Below are positions 33,390 to 43,465 of a stretch of DNA of 64,000 nt, piece after piece (position 1 is the stretch's first letter; every line of letters starts with the position of its first letter). The stretch lies in contig DASVTU010000019.1 in assembly GCA_036387415.1 (NCBI GenBank), positions 556,884 to 620,883 on the forward strand, read 5' to 3'. The notes under the pieces are model-generated. The model searched no databases. It was not told where the DNA came from and saw nothing but the letters and a program-made list of their open reading frames with translations. The translations under genes and the position numbers were made by a program. The DNA comes from DASVTU01 sp036387415 (GTDB taxonomy: Bacteria > Acidobacteriota > Blastocatellia > Pyrinomonadales > Pyrinomonadaceae).

Positions 33390-34928
33390 CTAAAGCAGTT
33401 CTTCGGCGAAGATGTTGCCGCGACCAAGAATGCAGGCGGGGTCGAAGGCGCGTTTGAGCGCGGCCATTTCGCGCAGATGATTTTCGCCGTAGAGTTCGCG
33501 CAGGTAGTCGCGCTTGATTTTGCCGACGCCGTGCTCAGCCGAAATCGTGCCGCCCGATGAGACGGCGCGACGAATGAAACGAAAATAAATCTCACGCGCC
33601 GCGACCGCCTCGGCATCGTCGCGCGGCATGATGTTGACGTGGACGTGATTGTCGCCGATGTGTCCGAAGATGACGTGTTGCAGGTGACTCGCGCGCAAAA
33701 GTTCGCGGTAGAACGCGAGCATGGCGGCGAAGTGTTCGTCGGGCACGGCCATGTCGGTCGAGACTTTGCGTTGCCCGTGTCGCGCGAGCCATTCGTTGAC
33801 CATGACGGGGAGTTGATGTCGAAACTCGGCCATCTCCGCGCGGTCGTACTCGTTCGTGCCGAACCATGAATCGTCGAGCAATGCATCGTGCTTTTGCAGA
33901 ATGTCGAGCCACATCTGCATCAACGCATCTTCCGTGTCGGCGTTCGTTTCCTGTTCAAAAAAGATTGCGCCCGCCGCGCCGAGCGGCACCAGCGCAAAAC
34001 GCTCACGCAAGAAATGCAGCGACTCCGCATCGAAATACTCAAGCGCACGCGCATCAATCGACAACGTTTCGTTGTGCGTTGCGTCGCGCGTGCCAAGAGA
34101 GAGTTCGCGCGCTTCTTGCACGAAGGCGAGCAGACGTTCTTCGTCCGCGAAGAAGACGATGCCGCTCAACACGCCTTCGGGCTTCGCCAGCAGCGACGCT
34201 TCAATCTCCGTGACGACGCCGAGCGTCCCTTCGCTGCCGATGAAGAGGTCAACGGCATCCATCTCCGGCGCGACGTAATATCCAGCGGCGTGCTTGCGCG
34301 TCTGCGGCATACGATACGACGGCAGACGAGCTTCGATAGAGTGCCCCGACGCAAGCGGAATCCGCAACCGTCCTTCCTTGTCGGCACGAACGTCGCCGCG
34401 CGCGAGATTGAGCACGTCGCCCGTCGCCAGAGCGATTCGCAGGCGTCGTACGTAAGCACGCGTCGCGCCGTACTTGAACGTGCGTGCGCCCGAACTGTTC
34501 GTTGCCACCGTCGCACCTAGATAGCAACTCCACTCGGTCGGGTCGGGCGGATAAAACAGTCCTTCCGCCTCTACCGCGCGACGAAAATCCGCGAGCACCA
34601 CACCTGCCTCGGCGGTCGCCCTCCCACCACCATTCTCTCCATGAACAATCTCGATGATGCGTTTTAGCCTGTCGGTCGAAAGAACGACGCCGCCGAACGG
34701 CACGCGACCGCCGACGATGCCCGTGCCGCCGCCCGCCACCGTCACAGGAACGCGCTCGCGTGCGGCATCTGCGAGCACGGCTGCGGCTTCTTCCGTCGTC
34801 TCTGGAAACACGACGCGCGCCGCATGCCCGCCTACGAGGTTGCTCGCATCGCTCAGAAACGTCTGAATCTCGTCGGGATTTGTTTTGCTTAACATGCGCG
34901 CGAAGTCGTTGCTTTGAGGGTTTCTCAA
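33390..34928 (-). CDS. FAD-dependent D-2-hydroxyacid dehydrogenase (GlcD/D-lactate dehydrogenase type)
   Basis: The 512-residue protein has an N-terminal PCMH FAD-binding domain (VPVTVAGGGTGIVGGRVPFGG near residue 77) and a C-terminal FAD-oxidase domain with GHIGDNHVHVNIMP near residue 418 and GGTISAEHGVGKIKRDYL near residue 455. The His and Gly patterns match glycolate oxidase GlcD and D-lactate dehydrogenases. Which acid it oxidises is not decidable. The start is uncertain: TTG at 34926-34928 overlaps the uvrB stop (TTGA), while the ATG at 34893-34895 lacks an SD too. Confidence 0.85.
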   Translation of the reverse strand: MRNPQSNDFARMLSKTNPDEIQTFLSDASNLVGGHAARVVFPETTEEAAAVLADAARERVPVTVAGGGTGIVGGRVPFGGVVLSTDRLKRIIEIVHGENGGGRATAEAGVVLADFRRAVEAEGLFYPPDPTEWSCYLGATVATNSSGARTFKYGATRAYVRRLRIALATGDVLNLARGDVRADKEGRLRIPLASGHSIEARLPSYRMPQTRKHAAGYYVAPEMDAVDLFIGSEGTLGVVTEIEASLLAKPEGVLSGIVFFADEERLLAFVQEARELSLGTRDATHNETLSIDARALEYFDAESLHFLRERFALVPLGAAGAIFFEQETNADTEDALMQMWLDILQKHDALLDDSWFGTNEYDRAEMAEFRHQLPVMVNEWLARHGQRKVSTDMAVPDEHFAAMLAFYRELLRASHLQHVIFGHIGDNHVHVNIMPRDDAEAVAAREIYFRFIRRAVSSGGTISAEHGVGKIKRDYLRELYGENHLREMAALKRAFDPACILGRGNIFAEELL

Positions 34929-36913
34929 GTTATCGTGAGTTCGCGTTCGCGCAGGTATTTAACGCGGTCTCGGAGTTCGGCGGCGCGTTCAAATTCCATA
35001 GCTTTGGCGGCGTGGCGCATTTCGGCTTCGAGCCGCGCGATAGTCGCGTCGAGATGTTCGCGCGAATACTCTTCGTAGGCTTCGAGGTCGAGCGGCACTT
35101 TGAAGTAGTCGGCTTCGTAGGCGGTGACGAGCGTCGCGTCGATTGATTTGATGATGGTCTGCGGCGTGATGCCGTGTTCCGCGTTGTATTCCTGTTGGAT
35201 AGCGCGACGGCGGTTGGTCTCTTCGATGGCGCGGCGCATTGATTCGGTGATACGGTCGGCGTAGAGAATCGCCGTGCCGGAGGCATTGCGTGCGGCGCGA
35301 CCGATGGTTTGAATCAGCGACGATTCGGAACGCAGGAAACCTTCCTTGTCGGCGTCGAGGATGGCGACCAGAGAGACTTCGGGCAAGTCCAGACCTTCAC
35401 GCAGGAGATTAATGCCGACGAGTACGTCGAACTCGCCGCGACGCAAGTCACGAAGGATTTTGATGCGCTCCAATGTTTCGATGTCGGAATGAAGATAACG
35501 AACGCGGACGCCGACTTCGGAAAAATACTCGGTCAAGTCTTCGGACATCTTCTTCGTGAGCGTCGTGACGAGCACGCGCTCGTTGCGCTCGGTGCGGACG
35601 CGGCATTCTTCCAAGAGATTATCAATCTGCCCTTTGACGGGGCGCACATCGACCACGGGGTCGGTCAGTCCCGTCGGGCGAATAATCTGCTCAACCACTT
35701 CGCCGCCCGTCTTGGTCAATTCGTAAGGCCCCGGCGTCGCAGAGACGTAGATAACCTGTCCGATGCGTTCGTTGAACTCGTCGAAGTTGAGCGGGCGATT
35801 ATCCATCGCCGACGGCAGACGAAAGCCATACTCAACGAGAGTGCGTTTGCGCGACTGGTCGCCGTTGAACATGCCACGCACCTGCGGGACGGTCTGGTGC
35901 GATTCGTCTATGACAACCATCGTGTCGCGCGGGAGATAGTCGAGCAGCGTGGGCGGCGGTTCGCCCGGAGATTTGCCTGTGAGATGCCGTGAATAATTTT
36001 CGATGCCGCGACAGAATCCCATCTCCTTAATCATCTCAAGGTCGTACATCGTACGTTGATGCAGACGTTGTGCTTCGACGAGTTTGTTCTCCGCGATGAG
36101 TTTCGGTTCCCACCAGTCGAGTTCTTCACGGATGGTTTTAATCGCGCGTTTGATGGTCGGCTTCGACATCACGTAGTGCGTCTTGGGATAGATGGGCAGG
36201 CGCGAGGTGTGCTTCTCAAGGACTTCGCCGAGCAGCGGGTCGATGGTCGAGATGGCGTCAATCTCGTCGCCCCAGAGTTCGATGCGGTAAGCCTTGTCCT
36301 GATAACTCGGATAGACCTCGACGACATCGCCGCGCACGCGGAAACTTCCACGGTCAAACTCGATGTCGGAGCGTTCGTATTGCAACTCGACGAGTCGTTG
36401 CAGCAGCGCGTCGCGTTTCATCTGCATGCCGGGTTCGACGAAAAGCAGCATGTTGTAGTAGGCGTCGGGGTCGCCGAGGCCGTAGATGCATGAGACGCTG
36501 GCGACCACAATCACGTCGCGTCGTTCAAAGAGCGCGCGTGTCGCGGAGAGACGCAGGCGGTCAATCTCCTCGTTGATGGTCGCCTCTTTTTCGATGTAGG
36601 TGTCGGAGGCCGGAACGTAGGCTTCGGGCTGATAGTAGTCGTAGTAGGAGACGAAATACTCGACGGAGTTTTCGGGGAAGAACGACTTGAACTCTTGATA
36701 CAATTGCGCGGCGAGCGTCTTGTTATGAGCGATAACGAGCGTGGGGCGCTGCGTGCGTTGGATGACGCTGGCGACCGTGAACGTCTTGCCGCTCCCCGTG
36801 ATGCCGAGCAACACCTGGTCTTTCGCGCCGTCGTCGAGGCCGCGCACAAGCGCGTCGATAGCCTGCGGTTGGTCGCCTTGTGGTTGAAATTCGGAACGAA
36901 GTTGGAAGTTCAT
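34925..36913 (-). CDS. uvrB: Excinuclease ABC subunit B
   Basis: The 662-residue protein has Walker A LLGITGSGKTFT near residue 38, the damage-verifying beta-hairpin region YYDYYQPEAYVP near residue 90, the Walker B-type DESHQTVPQ near residue 335, helicase motifs VLVGINLLREGLDLPEVSLVAILDADKEG, and a C-terminal UVR motif for UvrC binding. It verifies DNA lesions in nucleotide excision repair. The ATG at 36911-36913 is chosen because family members begin FxLxSxFxPxGDQPxAI just after it. A 7-base tandem array runs directly into this ATG, with no SD. Confidence 0.95.
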   Translation of the reverse strand: MNFQLRSEFQPQGDQPQAIDALVRGLDDGAKDQVLLGITGSGKTFTVASVIQRTQRPTLVIAHNKTLAAQLYQEFKSFFPENSVEYFVSYYDYYQPEAYVPASDTYIEKEATINEEIDRLRLSATRALFERRDVIVVASVSCIYGLGDPDAYYNMLLFVEPGMQMKRDALLQRLVELQYERSDIEFDRGSFRVRGDVVEVYPSYQDKAYRIELWGDEIDAISTIDPLLGEVLEKHTSRLPIYPKTHYVMSKPTIKRAIKTIREELDWWEPKLIAENKLVEAQRLHQRTMYDLEMIKEMGFCRGIENYSRHLTGKSPGEPPPTLLDYLPRDTMVVIDESHQTVPQVRGMFNGDQSRKRTLVEYGFRLPSAMDNRPLNFDEFNERIGQVIYVSATPGPYELTKTGGEVVEQIIRPTGLTDPVVDVRPVKGQIDNLLEECRVRTERNERVLVTTLTKKMSEDLTEYFSEVGVRVRYLHSDIETLERIKILRDLRRGEFDVLVGINLLREGLDLPEVSLVAILDADKEGFLRSESSLIQTIGRAARNASGTAILYADRITESMRRAIEETNRRRAIQQEYNAEHGITPQTIIKSIDATLVTAYEADYFKVPLDLEAYEEYSREHLDATIARLEAEMRHAAKAMEFERAAELRDRVKYLRERELTIT

Positions 36914-37000
36914 AGTGAATGGTAAATAGTAAATGGTAAATGACGAAAAGACAAAAGCTCGTCTCTCCGCCACTTACCATTTAGCATTCACTATTGAGAG
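36914..37000. repeat. Heptad-built inverted repeat element O (uvrB/HEAT gap)
   Basis: The left arm (36914-36945) has units AGTGAAT, GGTAAAT and AGTAAAT. The right arm (36971-36998) has ACTTACC, ATTTAGC and ATTCACT. The left arm touches the uvrB start codon. Same family as F and V. Confidence 0.8.
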
Positions 37001-37003
37001 CAA

Positions 37004-40000
37004 TTAGCCGACGCGCGAAGTGTCAGAAGCGGGCTGGCCGCTACTGCTACTGATTTGATAAATCGCTTCCATGACCGCCGAACGCACTTCGGTCGGGAGA
37101 CTGCCGCGCACGGCGAGGCGTCGGAAGTGCGGCAGGATTTCCTGTTGACCGCTCAGGGCGAGCAACTTGACGACGGCGAGACGCACTTCGTTGTCCGAAT
37201 GGCTCTCGACGGCGCGAATCAAGGGCTGCACTTCGCCCGCCTTCGCCATCAGGAACAGGAGCGAAAAGGCATCGTAGGTTTTGTCGCGGCTTTCGCCCGT
37301 GAGTTGGCTGATGGCGTCGTCTGCGAGACCGGAAGACGCGAGAGACGCGCCGATGTTGCGACGCCGTTCGTTTGAAGCTTCACGCAGAGCACGCGTAAAG
37401 GCGTCCGCATGGTCGTCTGTCAGAGTGTAGAGCGAACGCGCCGCTTCGTCGCGCACTTCGGGCGATTCGTCGTCGAAGGCGGCGCAGATTTGACGGAAAG
37501 ATTCGTCGGCATCAAGTCGTGCGAGGTCTGCGAGGGCGGTGGCGCGGTCGCTCGGCTCGTCGCTGGCGAGACGTTGCTGGATTGCCTTCGGAACCGTCGA
37601 ATAGACCTCGACCGACTTCTCATCTTCACCAGCCCACGACCCGCCCTCAACCGACTGCTCGGCCTCGGCGGTCTTCTGCGAAGTCTCAGCCGCTCGCTTT
37701 CGCGTCGGCGGCGCGGGCTTGGCCGCGGGAGTCGGGACGAAGACATCAATCCGACGCTCGTTCACCGCTTCCCTCAGAGACTTGAGCGGACTCTCGGCTT
37801 CGATGGGTGGCTCGACCGGATAGGATGCAGACGCACCACGCGACGGCTCGGCGGCAGTCTGTTCGGTGGCGAGTTCGATAGCTGTGGTTTCAAAACCTGC
37901 CGGCCTGGGCGTGGCGGGCGTGGAAGATTCGGCGGGCGCTTCCGCGTACGCGAGTTCTTCCTCCTCCATGTCGAGTTCAATCCAGTCGGCTGCCGCTTCG
38001 CCGTGGCTCGCTTCGACCGGCTCAATGGCTTTGACGCTGGTCGTTTCGGTTACGTCTACCGCGCGGTGCGTCTCGAAGACGAGTTCGGGCGTGGTCGCGG
38101 AATCGCTCTCGGCCTGTGTCGTTGTCGGCGTGGTCGTCTCTGCGGTCGGAACGAAAATCCCAGATTCGTCGGACGCCTCGACTTCGCCCGTTTCGTCGTC
38201 CGACAGTCCGAGGTTTTCTTCCTCCGACGTGAACAATTCGCCCGCAATCGCCTGAAGCCTGTCGGGCGCGGTCGCTTCGGGCAAAGGCTCAAAAAGAGTT
38301 GGTTCGGTTTCAGTAGCATCGGCGTCGGGCTGCACAAGCGCGACGGGTTCAAACTCCGCCGTCGCTTCTTCGGCTTCGACCCGCGACTGCTCAACCGTCG
38401 CGTCAGAAACAGCGGCTTCTTCCTCGAACACTACGGGAGATGCGAATTCGACAATCGCAGGCGATGCCGCCAAAGTTTCTTCCGTGGACGCTGCCGGAGT
38501 TTCTTCCGACGGAAGAATCGCGGCTTCCGCTTCGGTGGCAACAGCCGTTTCAATCGTCGTCTCGACAGGCGTTTCGACGCTTGTCAAAACGGGAGTCTCG
38601 GCAGAGATGGGAGACGTGGTGGCAGCGACAGACGGGATTTCTTCCCGAGTCTGCGTCTGTTCCTGAACGGTCGTCTCGGCCACACCGACAACGGAAGTCG
38701 CCGCTTCCGTCACAGGCGCGGTAGCGGTTTCGACTGGCGTGGGCGCAACTTCGACGGGGAGTTTGGCGGGCGCGGAGGCGCAGGCTTCGATGGCGCGTTG
38801 AATGAGCGTGCGCGCGACTTTGCGCTTCTGGTCTTTTTCGCGCTTGCGTAGTTGTTCGAGCGGCTTGACGGCGGCGGGGTCGCGCACTTCGGCCAGTGCT
38901 TCGACGCTCGCGCGGCGCACTTCCGTCGCTGAATCTTCGAGCGCGGCGACGAGCGCGGCGGTTGCGGCGCGGTCACCGACGAGACCGAGCGAACGAGCCG
39001 AGGAAGCGCGTTCGGCGGGCGCATCGGCAGAGCGGAGATTTTCTTGTGCGTCGTCGAAGTAGCCGTGCTGGATGAAGGCACGACGCGCACGCGCGCGACG
39101 TTCTTCGTTGCGGCTGGCGAGAGCAGCGAGGAGTTCGGCGGCGACGAGTTCGCGCATCCCCGTGTCGGAGACGCTGATGACGGCGGCGTCGTAGCTTTCG
39201 CCGTCGAGAAGTTTTTTCGTTTCCGCCTGCACGCGCTCGGAATCAAACTCCACGGATGTCGGCGCAGACACCCCTGCGCGACCTCTCGCTACGGCGGCAT
39301 CCGTCTTCGCAGATTCACCGGAGACGCCACTTTGAGCGGCTTGGGAATCCGCAACCAAAGCGGCGGCGGCAAGTCCGCCCGCAACGCCTTTGACGGACGA
39401 AGAAGCATCGGAAGAAGCGTCGGCGGTGGTCGTTTTCGCTGTCGTCTTGGCGGATGTCTCGGCGGTCGTCGTGGTCTTTGTAGTAGCAGTGGTGGTGGCC
39501 GCCGTCGCAGCGGTGTTCGATGAGAGTGCTGCTGTGGAAACCGGAGTCTCTTTGATGGCGGCGGGCGCGTCGTCCGCTTGGTCGCGTTTCGCGGAAGTGC
39601 GACGGGCGGCGAAGAAGAGTCCGAGGCCGACGAGTAGCAGCATCGCGATGAGCGCGAGCGGCCAGTTTTGGAGCACTACTCCTGCAATGGAGGTGCCGGA
39701 CGAAGCGGCGGGCGCAGTTTGGGTCGTGGTGACGGGCGCGGGCGGCGCGGGTTGTTGCACCTGTGCGACTTCCGTTTCCACTGTGGCCGGGGTCGCAACG
39801 GGTGTGGCGACGGGTGTCTCCGTCGTCGTCGGCATCAGCGACGGATTGAAATCCTGATTGGCGACATTGTTGGACGCGTCGTTGGGGTCGAGCACGGCGT
39901 CGTTCGTGGGCGTGGTCGCGCGGTTGTTGCTGTTGGCAAGCCGCGACTGTGCGGAGTTGGTGTTCGCGGTCGTCGTGGTGTTGGCCGTGGTTCTGTTTTG

Positions 40001-40597
40001 ATTGCGCGGGTCTGTCGTGGGACGTTGCGTGGAGGCTGTCGTAGTCGTCGGCTTCGCGTCGGACGCGTCGGTGGCGTCCTGTCCGCCGGGCGCAACCACT
40101 TCGACGTTGAGACGATTGAATTTTTGATTGACACGCGCCGACGCACCCGGCTGCAAACGAATCGAGAGCACCACGTCGTCGCCCTGCTGCTGCACCTGCG
40201 CGTCTTCAAAACCTTTGCCGCGCAGACCACCCTTGACATCTTTGGCATTCGCCTTCGGCAGTTTGACGTAGTAGCGGTCGCCGCTGCGATAGGCGGAGTA
40301 GTCGTTGAGCGCGGAATCGGAAGTGACGGTGACACGCGAGCCTGTGCCGGTCTCGCTGCTGCGGAGACTGCCAAGACGACCCCCGCGCGATTCGGACGAA
40401 GCCGCCGCGTTGGTGTTAGAAGTGGTCGCCTGCGGCGACGGCTTCTGCGTGGTGGTATTGCGCGGCGCGCGCGCGCCCTTTCTCTGTGCAACAACGCCCG
40501 CGCCCGTCGAGGCAAGGAGCAGGAGCGCAACGAAAAAAGGAGCGGCAAAGAGGCGTCGCATGGTGCGTTGTCGGATAGAGTGTGATGTTTGGGGCAT
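37004..40597 (-). CDS. Membrane protein with AMIN-like N-terminal domain and HEAT-repeat C-terminus (paralog 1)
   Basis: This protein of about 1197 residues has a signal peptide (APFFVALLLLASTGAGVVA). A beta-rich AMIN-like domain follows (residues about 85-175, ending PGASARVNQKFNRLNVEVVAPGG), then a Thr/Asn-rich linker and one transmembrane helix (WPLALIAMLLLVGLGLFFAARR). After that come an Ala/Thr-rich segment, HEAT units (AALEDSATEVRRASVEALAEVRDPAA), a very long Thr/Glu/Ala-rich disordered region, and a second HEAT block at the C-terminus. The topology would put the AMIN part in the periplasm and HEAT in the cytoplasm. The next gene upstream is a clear paralog. The start is uncertain (40597 or 40561). 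Confidence 0.75.
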   Translation of the reverse strand: MPQTSHSIRQRTMRRLFAAPFFVALLLLASTGAGVVAQRKGARAPRNTTTQKPSPQATTSNTNAAASSESRGGRLGSLRSSETGTGSRVTVTSDSALNDYSAYRSGDRYYVKLPKANAKDVKGGLRGKGFEDAQVQQQGDDVVLSIRLQPGASARVNQKFNRLNVEVVAPGGQDATDASDAKPTTTTASTQRPTTDPRNQNRTTANTTTTANTNSAQSRLANSNNRATTPTNDAVLDPNDASNNVANQDFNPSLMPTTTETPVATPVATPATVETEVAQVQQPAPPAPVTTTQTAPAASSGTSIAGVVLQNWPLALIAMLLLVGLGLFFAARRTSAKRDQADDAPAAIKETPVSTAALSSNTAATAATTTATTKTTTTAETSAKTTAKTTTADASSDASSSVKGVAGGLAAAALVADSQAAQSGVSGESAKTDAAVARGRAGVSAPTSVEFDSERVQAETKKLLDGESYDAAVISVSDTGMRELVAAELLAALASRNEERRARARRAFIQHGYFDDAQENLRSADAPAERASSARSLGLVGDRAATAALVAALEDSATEVRRASVEALAEVRDPAAVKPLEQLRKREKDQKRKVARTLIQRAIEACASAPAKLPVEVAPTPVETATAPVTEAATSVVGVAETTVQEQTQTREEIPSVAATTSPISAETPVLTSVETPVETTIETAVATEAEAAILPSEETPAASTEETLAASPAIVEFASPVVFEEEAAVSDATVEQSRVEAEEATAEFEPVALVQPDADATETEPTLFEPLPEATAPDRLQAIAGELFTSEEENLGLSDDETGEVEASDESGIFVPTAETTTPTTTQAESDSATTPELVFETHRAVDVTETTSVKAIEPVEASHGEAAADWIELDMEEEELAYAEAPAESSTPATPRPAGFETTAIELATEQTAAEPSRGASASYPVEPPIEAESPLKSLREAVNERRIDVFVPTPAAKPAPPTRKRAAETSQKTAEAEQSVEGGSWAGEDEKSVEVYSTVPKAIQQRLASDEPSDRATALADLARLDADESFRQICAAFDDESPEVRDEAARSLYTLTDDHADAFTRALREASNERRRNIGASLASSGLADDAISQLTGESRDKTYDAFSLLFLMAKAGEVQPLIRAVESHSDNEVRLAVVKLLALSGQQEILPHFRRLAVRGSLPTEVRSAVMEAIYQISSSSGQPASDTSRVG

Positions 40598-40700
40598 TGC
40601 GATATTCGAGTCTAAAGAGCCAGCCGTACGGGCGGCATTATGCAATAGGCGAGCCAGTCTTGTCATCATGCATTTACCAAATTAATCACACCCGTCCGGG

Positions 40701-43301
40701 TCAGACCGCCTGCATGTTGGTCTGCGGCACGTTGTTGAGCGCCTCCATAATGGCCCCGCGCACCATTTCGGGGAGGCCGCCGCGCTGCGACAACTGTCGG
40801 AGTGTTTCGACGAATTCCGCCGAATGACCCATCATGCCGAGGAGTTTGATGGCGGCCAGACGGACGTTGAGATTGCCGTGATGCTCGATGGCATCCAAGA
40901 CCGGAGCCGTCTCGCCCGCTTTGATGACGAGCGACAGAAGCGAGAATGCTTCGTAAGCTTGGCGGCGGTCTTCGCTCGTCAGACGGTCAATCGCCTGCGC
41001 CGCGAGTCCCGCCTTGATGCAGGCGCGTGCGACGCCGCAGACGGTCGCCGCGTTAGCCGTTTCGATAACGCGCACGTAGGCGTCGGCGCGGTCGAAGCTC
41101 AGACGCGACAGCGAACGTGCTGCCGCCGCGCGCACTTCACGCGCTTCGTCGGCCATCGCCATCAACACCGGAGCGAAGACCGATTCGTGGTCAATCGTGC
41201 CGAGACTCGTTACCGCCGTGGCGCGCACGTTCGGTTCGGGGTCGCGCGCCGCCATTGCGCTCAGAGCTTCGACTGAACGCTGCACCTGATACTGCGCGAG
41301 CGACTGCGCGGCGGCTGCACGCGCTTCCACGTCCACGCTGCCGAGACGGTCAAGCGCGTCGGCCAGCGTCTCGTCTTCCAACCATTCGGGGAGTTCTTCC
41401 ACTTTCCCAACCGCTTCAAGCCCCGTGATTTCGCCCGTGAACGATTGCTGACCCGCCAGACGCAACGCGAACGCGCGCGACTCCGAGGCGTCGCTCAAGG
41501 TCGTCTCAATCGTCTCGACCGAGCACGCGCTCAGCGCAGGCGCGAGGACGGACGTGGGCATTTCCGGGTAGCGGCGTGCCACGTCGAGCATCGGGCCGAT
41601 GGCGCGCGGTAGACCGAGCGAGCCGAGACTGGCAATCACTTCCGTCCGCACTACAGTCTCCGGGTCGTAGAGGGCTTCGAGCAGAAACGGCAACGACGAA
41701 GACGATTTGATTTCGCCGAGCACACGCGCCGCAGACGCGCGCTCGTAAGCCTCCTGCGCCATCAACAACGCCGCGCTCAGACGCGCGACAAAGCCATATT
41801 CTTCAAGCGACGTGCGCGCTCTGCGTTGCACGTCCTCATCGGCTTCGGGCGATTGGAGCGCCTTAATCAAAGATGTTTCGACGGCGCGACGGTCGTCCGT
41901 TGCACGCGAGGCGAGCACCTCTATCGAATGCGCGTCGCCCGCCACAAGTTTCCCGACCTCCTGGTCGATACGATAAGCGCCGAACAACACGGCGGGCATC
42001 GCCGAACCGAACGACAAACGCCCTTCCGTCTTGCGCTCTTGCTTCGCGCCATGTCCGGTTTCGAGGTCTTTGGCGTTGAAATGCGCTTGGAGCGTGGCCG
42101 AAGCTTCCGCGCCCTGACCGCTCTTGCGTCGGTCGCCAAACCCGCGCGCCAACTCGCGTCGGTCGTTGCCCTTGCGTCGGTCGCCCTTCGGATGTTCAAA
42201 CGGCTGTTCGTCCTCTGCCTCGACCGTATTCTTCTTGCCATCTTTGGCTTTAGCTTTCGTCTTTGTCTCCTTCTTGGCGGTGAGCGTCGTCTCCTCCGTC
42301 TCCTCATCCTCCCAACCTGCGTTGCGACGGCGGTGTAGAAAGACCAGCGAACCCAAGCCGATGGTTCCGAGCAATCCTAACAAACCCGTCGAAGAGAAGA
42401 TGAACGAACTCTCCTGAGTGGCATCTTCCGCGACGGTCGTCGGCTCTACGGGCGGCGCGCTCTGTGCGTTCTCCGGCGTCGCAGATACTGCTGCCGTTGA
42501 CGTGGCTTCTGTGCCCGTCGCGGCGGCGGGAGCGTTCCACTGTTGCGGCGTTGCGCCTGCGCCCTGCAGCAAAGCATTGGGCTGCGTCGTCGTCTGCGAC
42601 TGGTTGTTATGGGTCGAGAGTGCGGAGGCAATCAGGGGCGTGCCCGACGCCTGCGCTTCTCTGGGAGCCAAAAAGTTTTGAGGCGCAGAGGCCAACGCGC
42701 TACCGAGACGACGCTTCACGTTCTGTCGCGGCGATGCTTCATCTTCCGAACCGCGCACCGCGCCCTTCGAGGCCGAATCTTGCGACCAGGGTTCGTTCGA
42801 CGCCTTGCCCGCGTGCTCCTGTTTTTCGTCGCTCACTTCCTGCAATCCGCCGTTGACGATGAGGTCGAGGCGGTTGAAACGCGGTTGCACCGTGACGCTC
42901 GCGCCCGGCTTGCTCTGGACGATGATTTCCAGCGAATTGCCGACGCGCTGCATCTTCACTCCGCGCGCCGCGCCGCTATTACGCAGCGCCGTCTGCCCCT
43001 TCGGCAAGACGATGTGAAAATACCCGTCCTTGTCCTGCCACGTCTGTGCACGCGTCAGATTGCCGTCGCCCGTGATGGAAACCACAGATTCCTTATCCGA
43101 TGTCCGCGAAGCGACACCCGTGATATTCACATCCTGTTCCTTCGCGAGTCGTTGTGCATGAGGCTGATTCGGGGAACAGAAAATGATGGCCGTGCCGAGC
43201 GTGGCAGCACAACCCATACGCGCGATTCTTTCAAGTCGAGACGGCGAAAATGACATAGCTTTGAACCCTTGCAAGAAGTTTCGAGGCGGAGATTTTTTCA
43301 T
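40701..43301 (-). CDS. Membrane protein with AMIN-like N-terminal domain and HEAT-repeat C-terminus (paralog 2)
   Basis: This protein of about 866 residues repeats the plan of its downstream neighbour. It has a signal peptide (MGCAATLGTAIIF), an AMIN-like domain (ITGDGNLTRAQTW to PGASVTVQPRFNRLDLIVNGG), a linker, one transmembrane helix (TGLLGLLGTIGLGSLVFLHRRR), a charged segment, and then HEAT repeats to the end. The C-terminal 90 residues of the two align well (LTSEDRRQAYEAFSLL versus LTGESRDKTYDAFSLL), showing tandem duplication. The long disordered insert of paralog 1 is missing. Starts at 43301 or 43256 are possible; the latter has AAGGG upstream. The OmpR-type regulator gene lies next upstream. 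Confidence 0.75.
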   Translation of the reverse strand: MKKSPPRNFLQGFKAMSFSPSRLERIARMGCAATLGTAIIFCSPNQPHAQRLAKEQDVNITGVASRTSDKESVVSITGDGNLTRAQTWQDKDGYFHIVLPKGQTALRNSGAARGVKMQRVGNSLEIIVQSKPGASVTVQPRFNRLDLIVNGGLQEVSDEKQEHAGKASNEPWSQDSASKGAVRGSEDEASPRQNVKRRLGSALASAPQNFLAPREAQASGTPLIASALSTHNNQSQTTTQPNALLQGAGATPQQWNAPAAATGTEATSTAAVSATPENAQSAPPVEPTTVAEDATQESSFIFSSTGLLGLLGTIGLGSLVFLHRRRNAGWEDEETEETTLTAKKETKTKAKAKDGKKNTVEAEDEQPFEHPKGDRRKGNDRRELARGFGDRRKSGQGAEASATLQAHFNAKDLETGHGAKQERKTEGRLSFGSAMPAVLFGAYRIDQEVGKLVAGDAHSIEVLASRATDDRRAVETSLIKALQSPEADEDVQRRARTSLEEYGFVARLSAALLMAQEAYERASAARVLGEIKSSSSLPFLLEALYDPETVVRTEVIASLGSLGLPRAIGPMLDVARRYPEMPTSVLAPALSACSVETIETTLSDASESRAFALRLAGQQSFTGEITGLEAVGKVEELPEWLEDETLADALDRLGSVDVEARAAAAQSLAQYQVQRSVEALSAMAARDPEPNVRATAVTSLGTIDHESVFAPVLMAMADEAREVRAAAARSLSRLSFDRADAYVRVIETANAATVCGVARACIKAGLAAQAIDRLTSEDRRQAYEAFSLLSLVIKAGETAPVLDAIEHHGNLNVRLAAIKLLGMMGHSAEFVETLRQLSQRGGLPEMVRGAIMEALNNVPQTNMQAV

Positions 43302-43465
43302 AAGAAAGGAATGGAGAGCGCGTGCTTTCGGGCGGGCCTGTGAAGCGCGCCTATCCGAACTCATCGCAACTCACTGTGGTTTAGTTTAGCGTCGAACACG
43401 GATGAGCGGGGAATGTTTGCTCATCGCAGTTTTCAGACGCGGCGGATAGTGGAGAGTGAAAGAAC

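Noticed and set aside
37409..38851. Plus-strand open frame of 480 codons opposite the large HEAT protein
   Set aside because: Composition is Arg/Phe/Gly-rich as expected for the complement of Thr/Ala/Glu codons; no SD or family motif.
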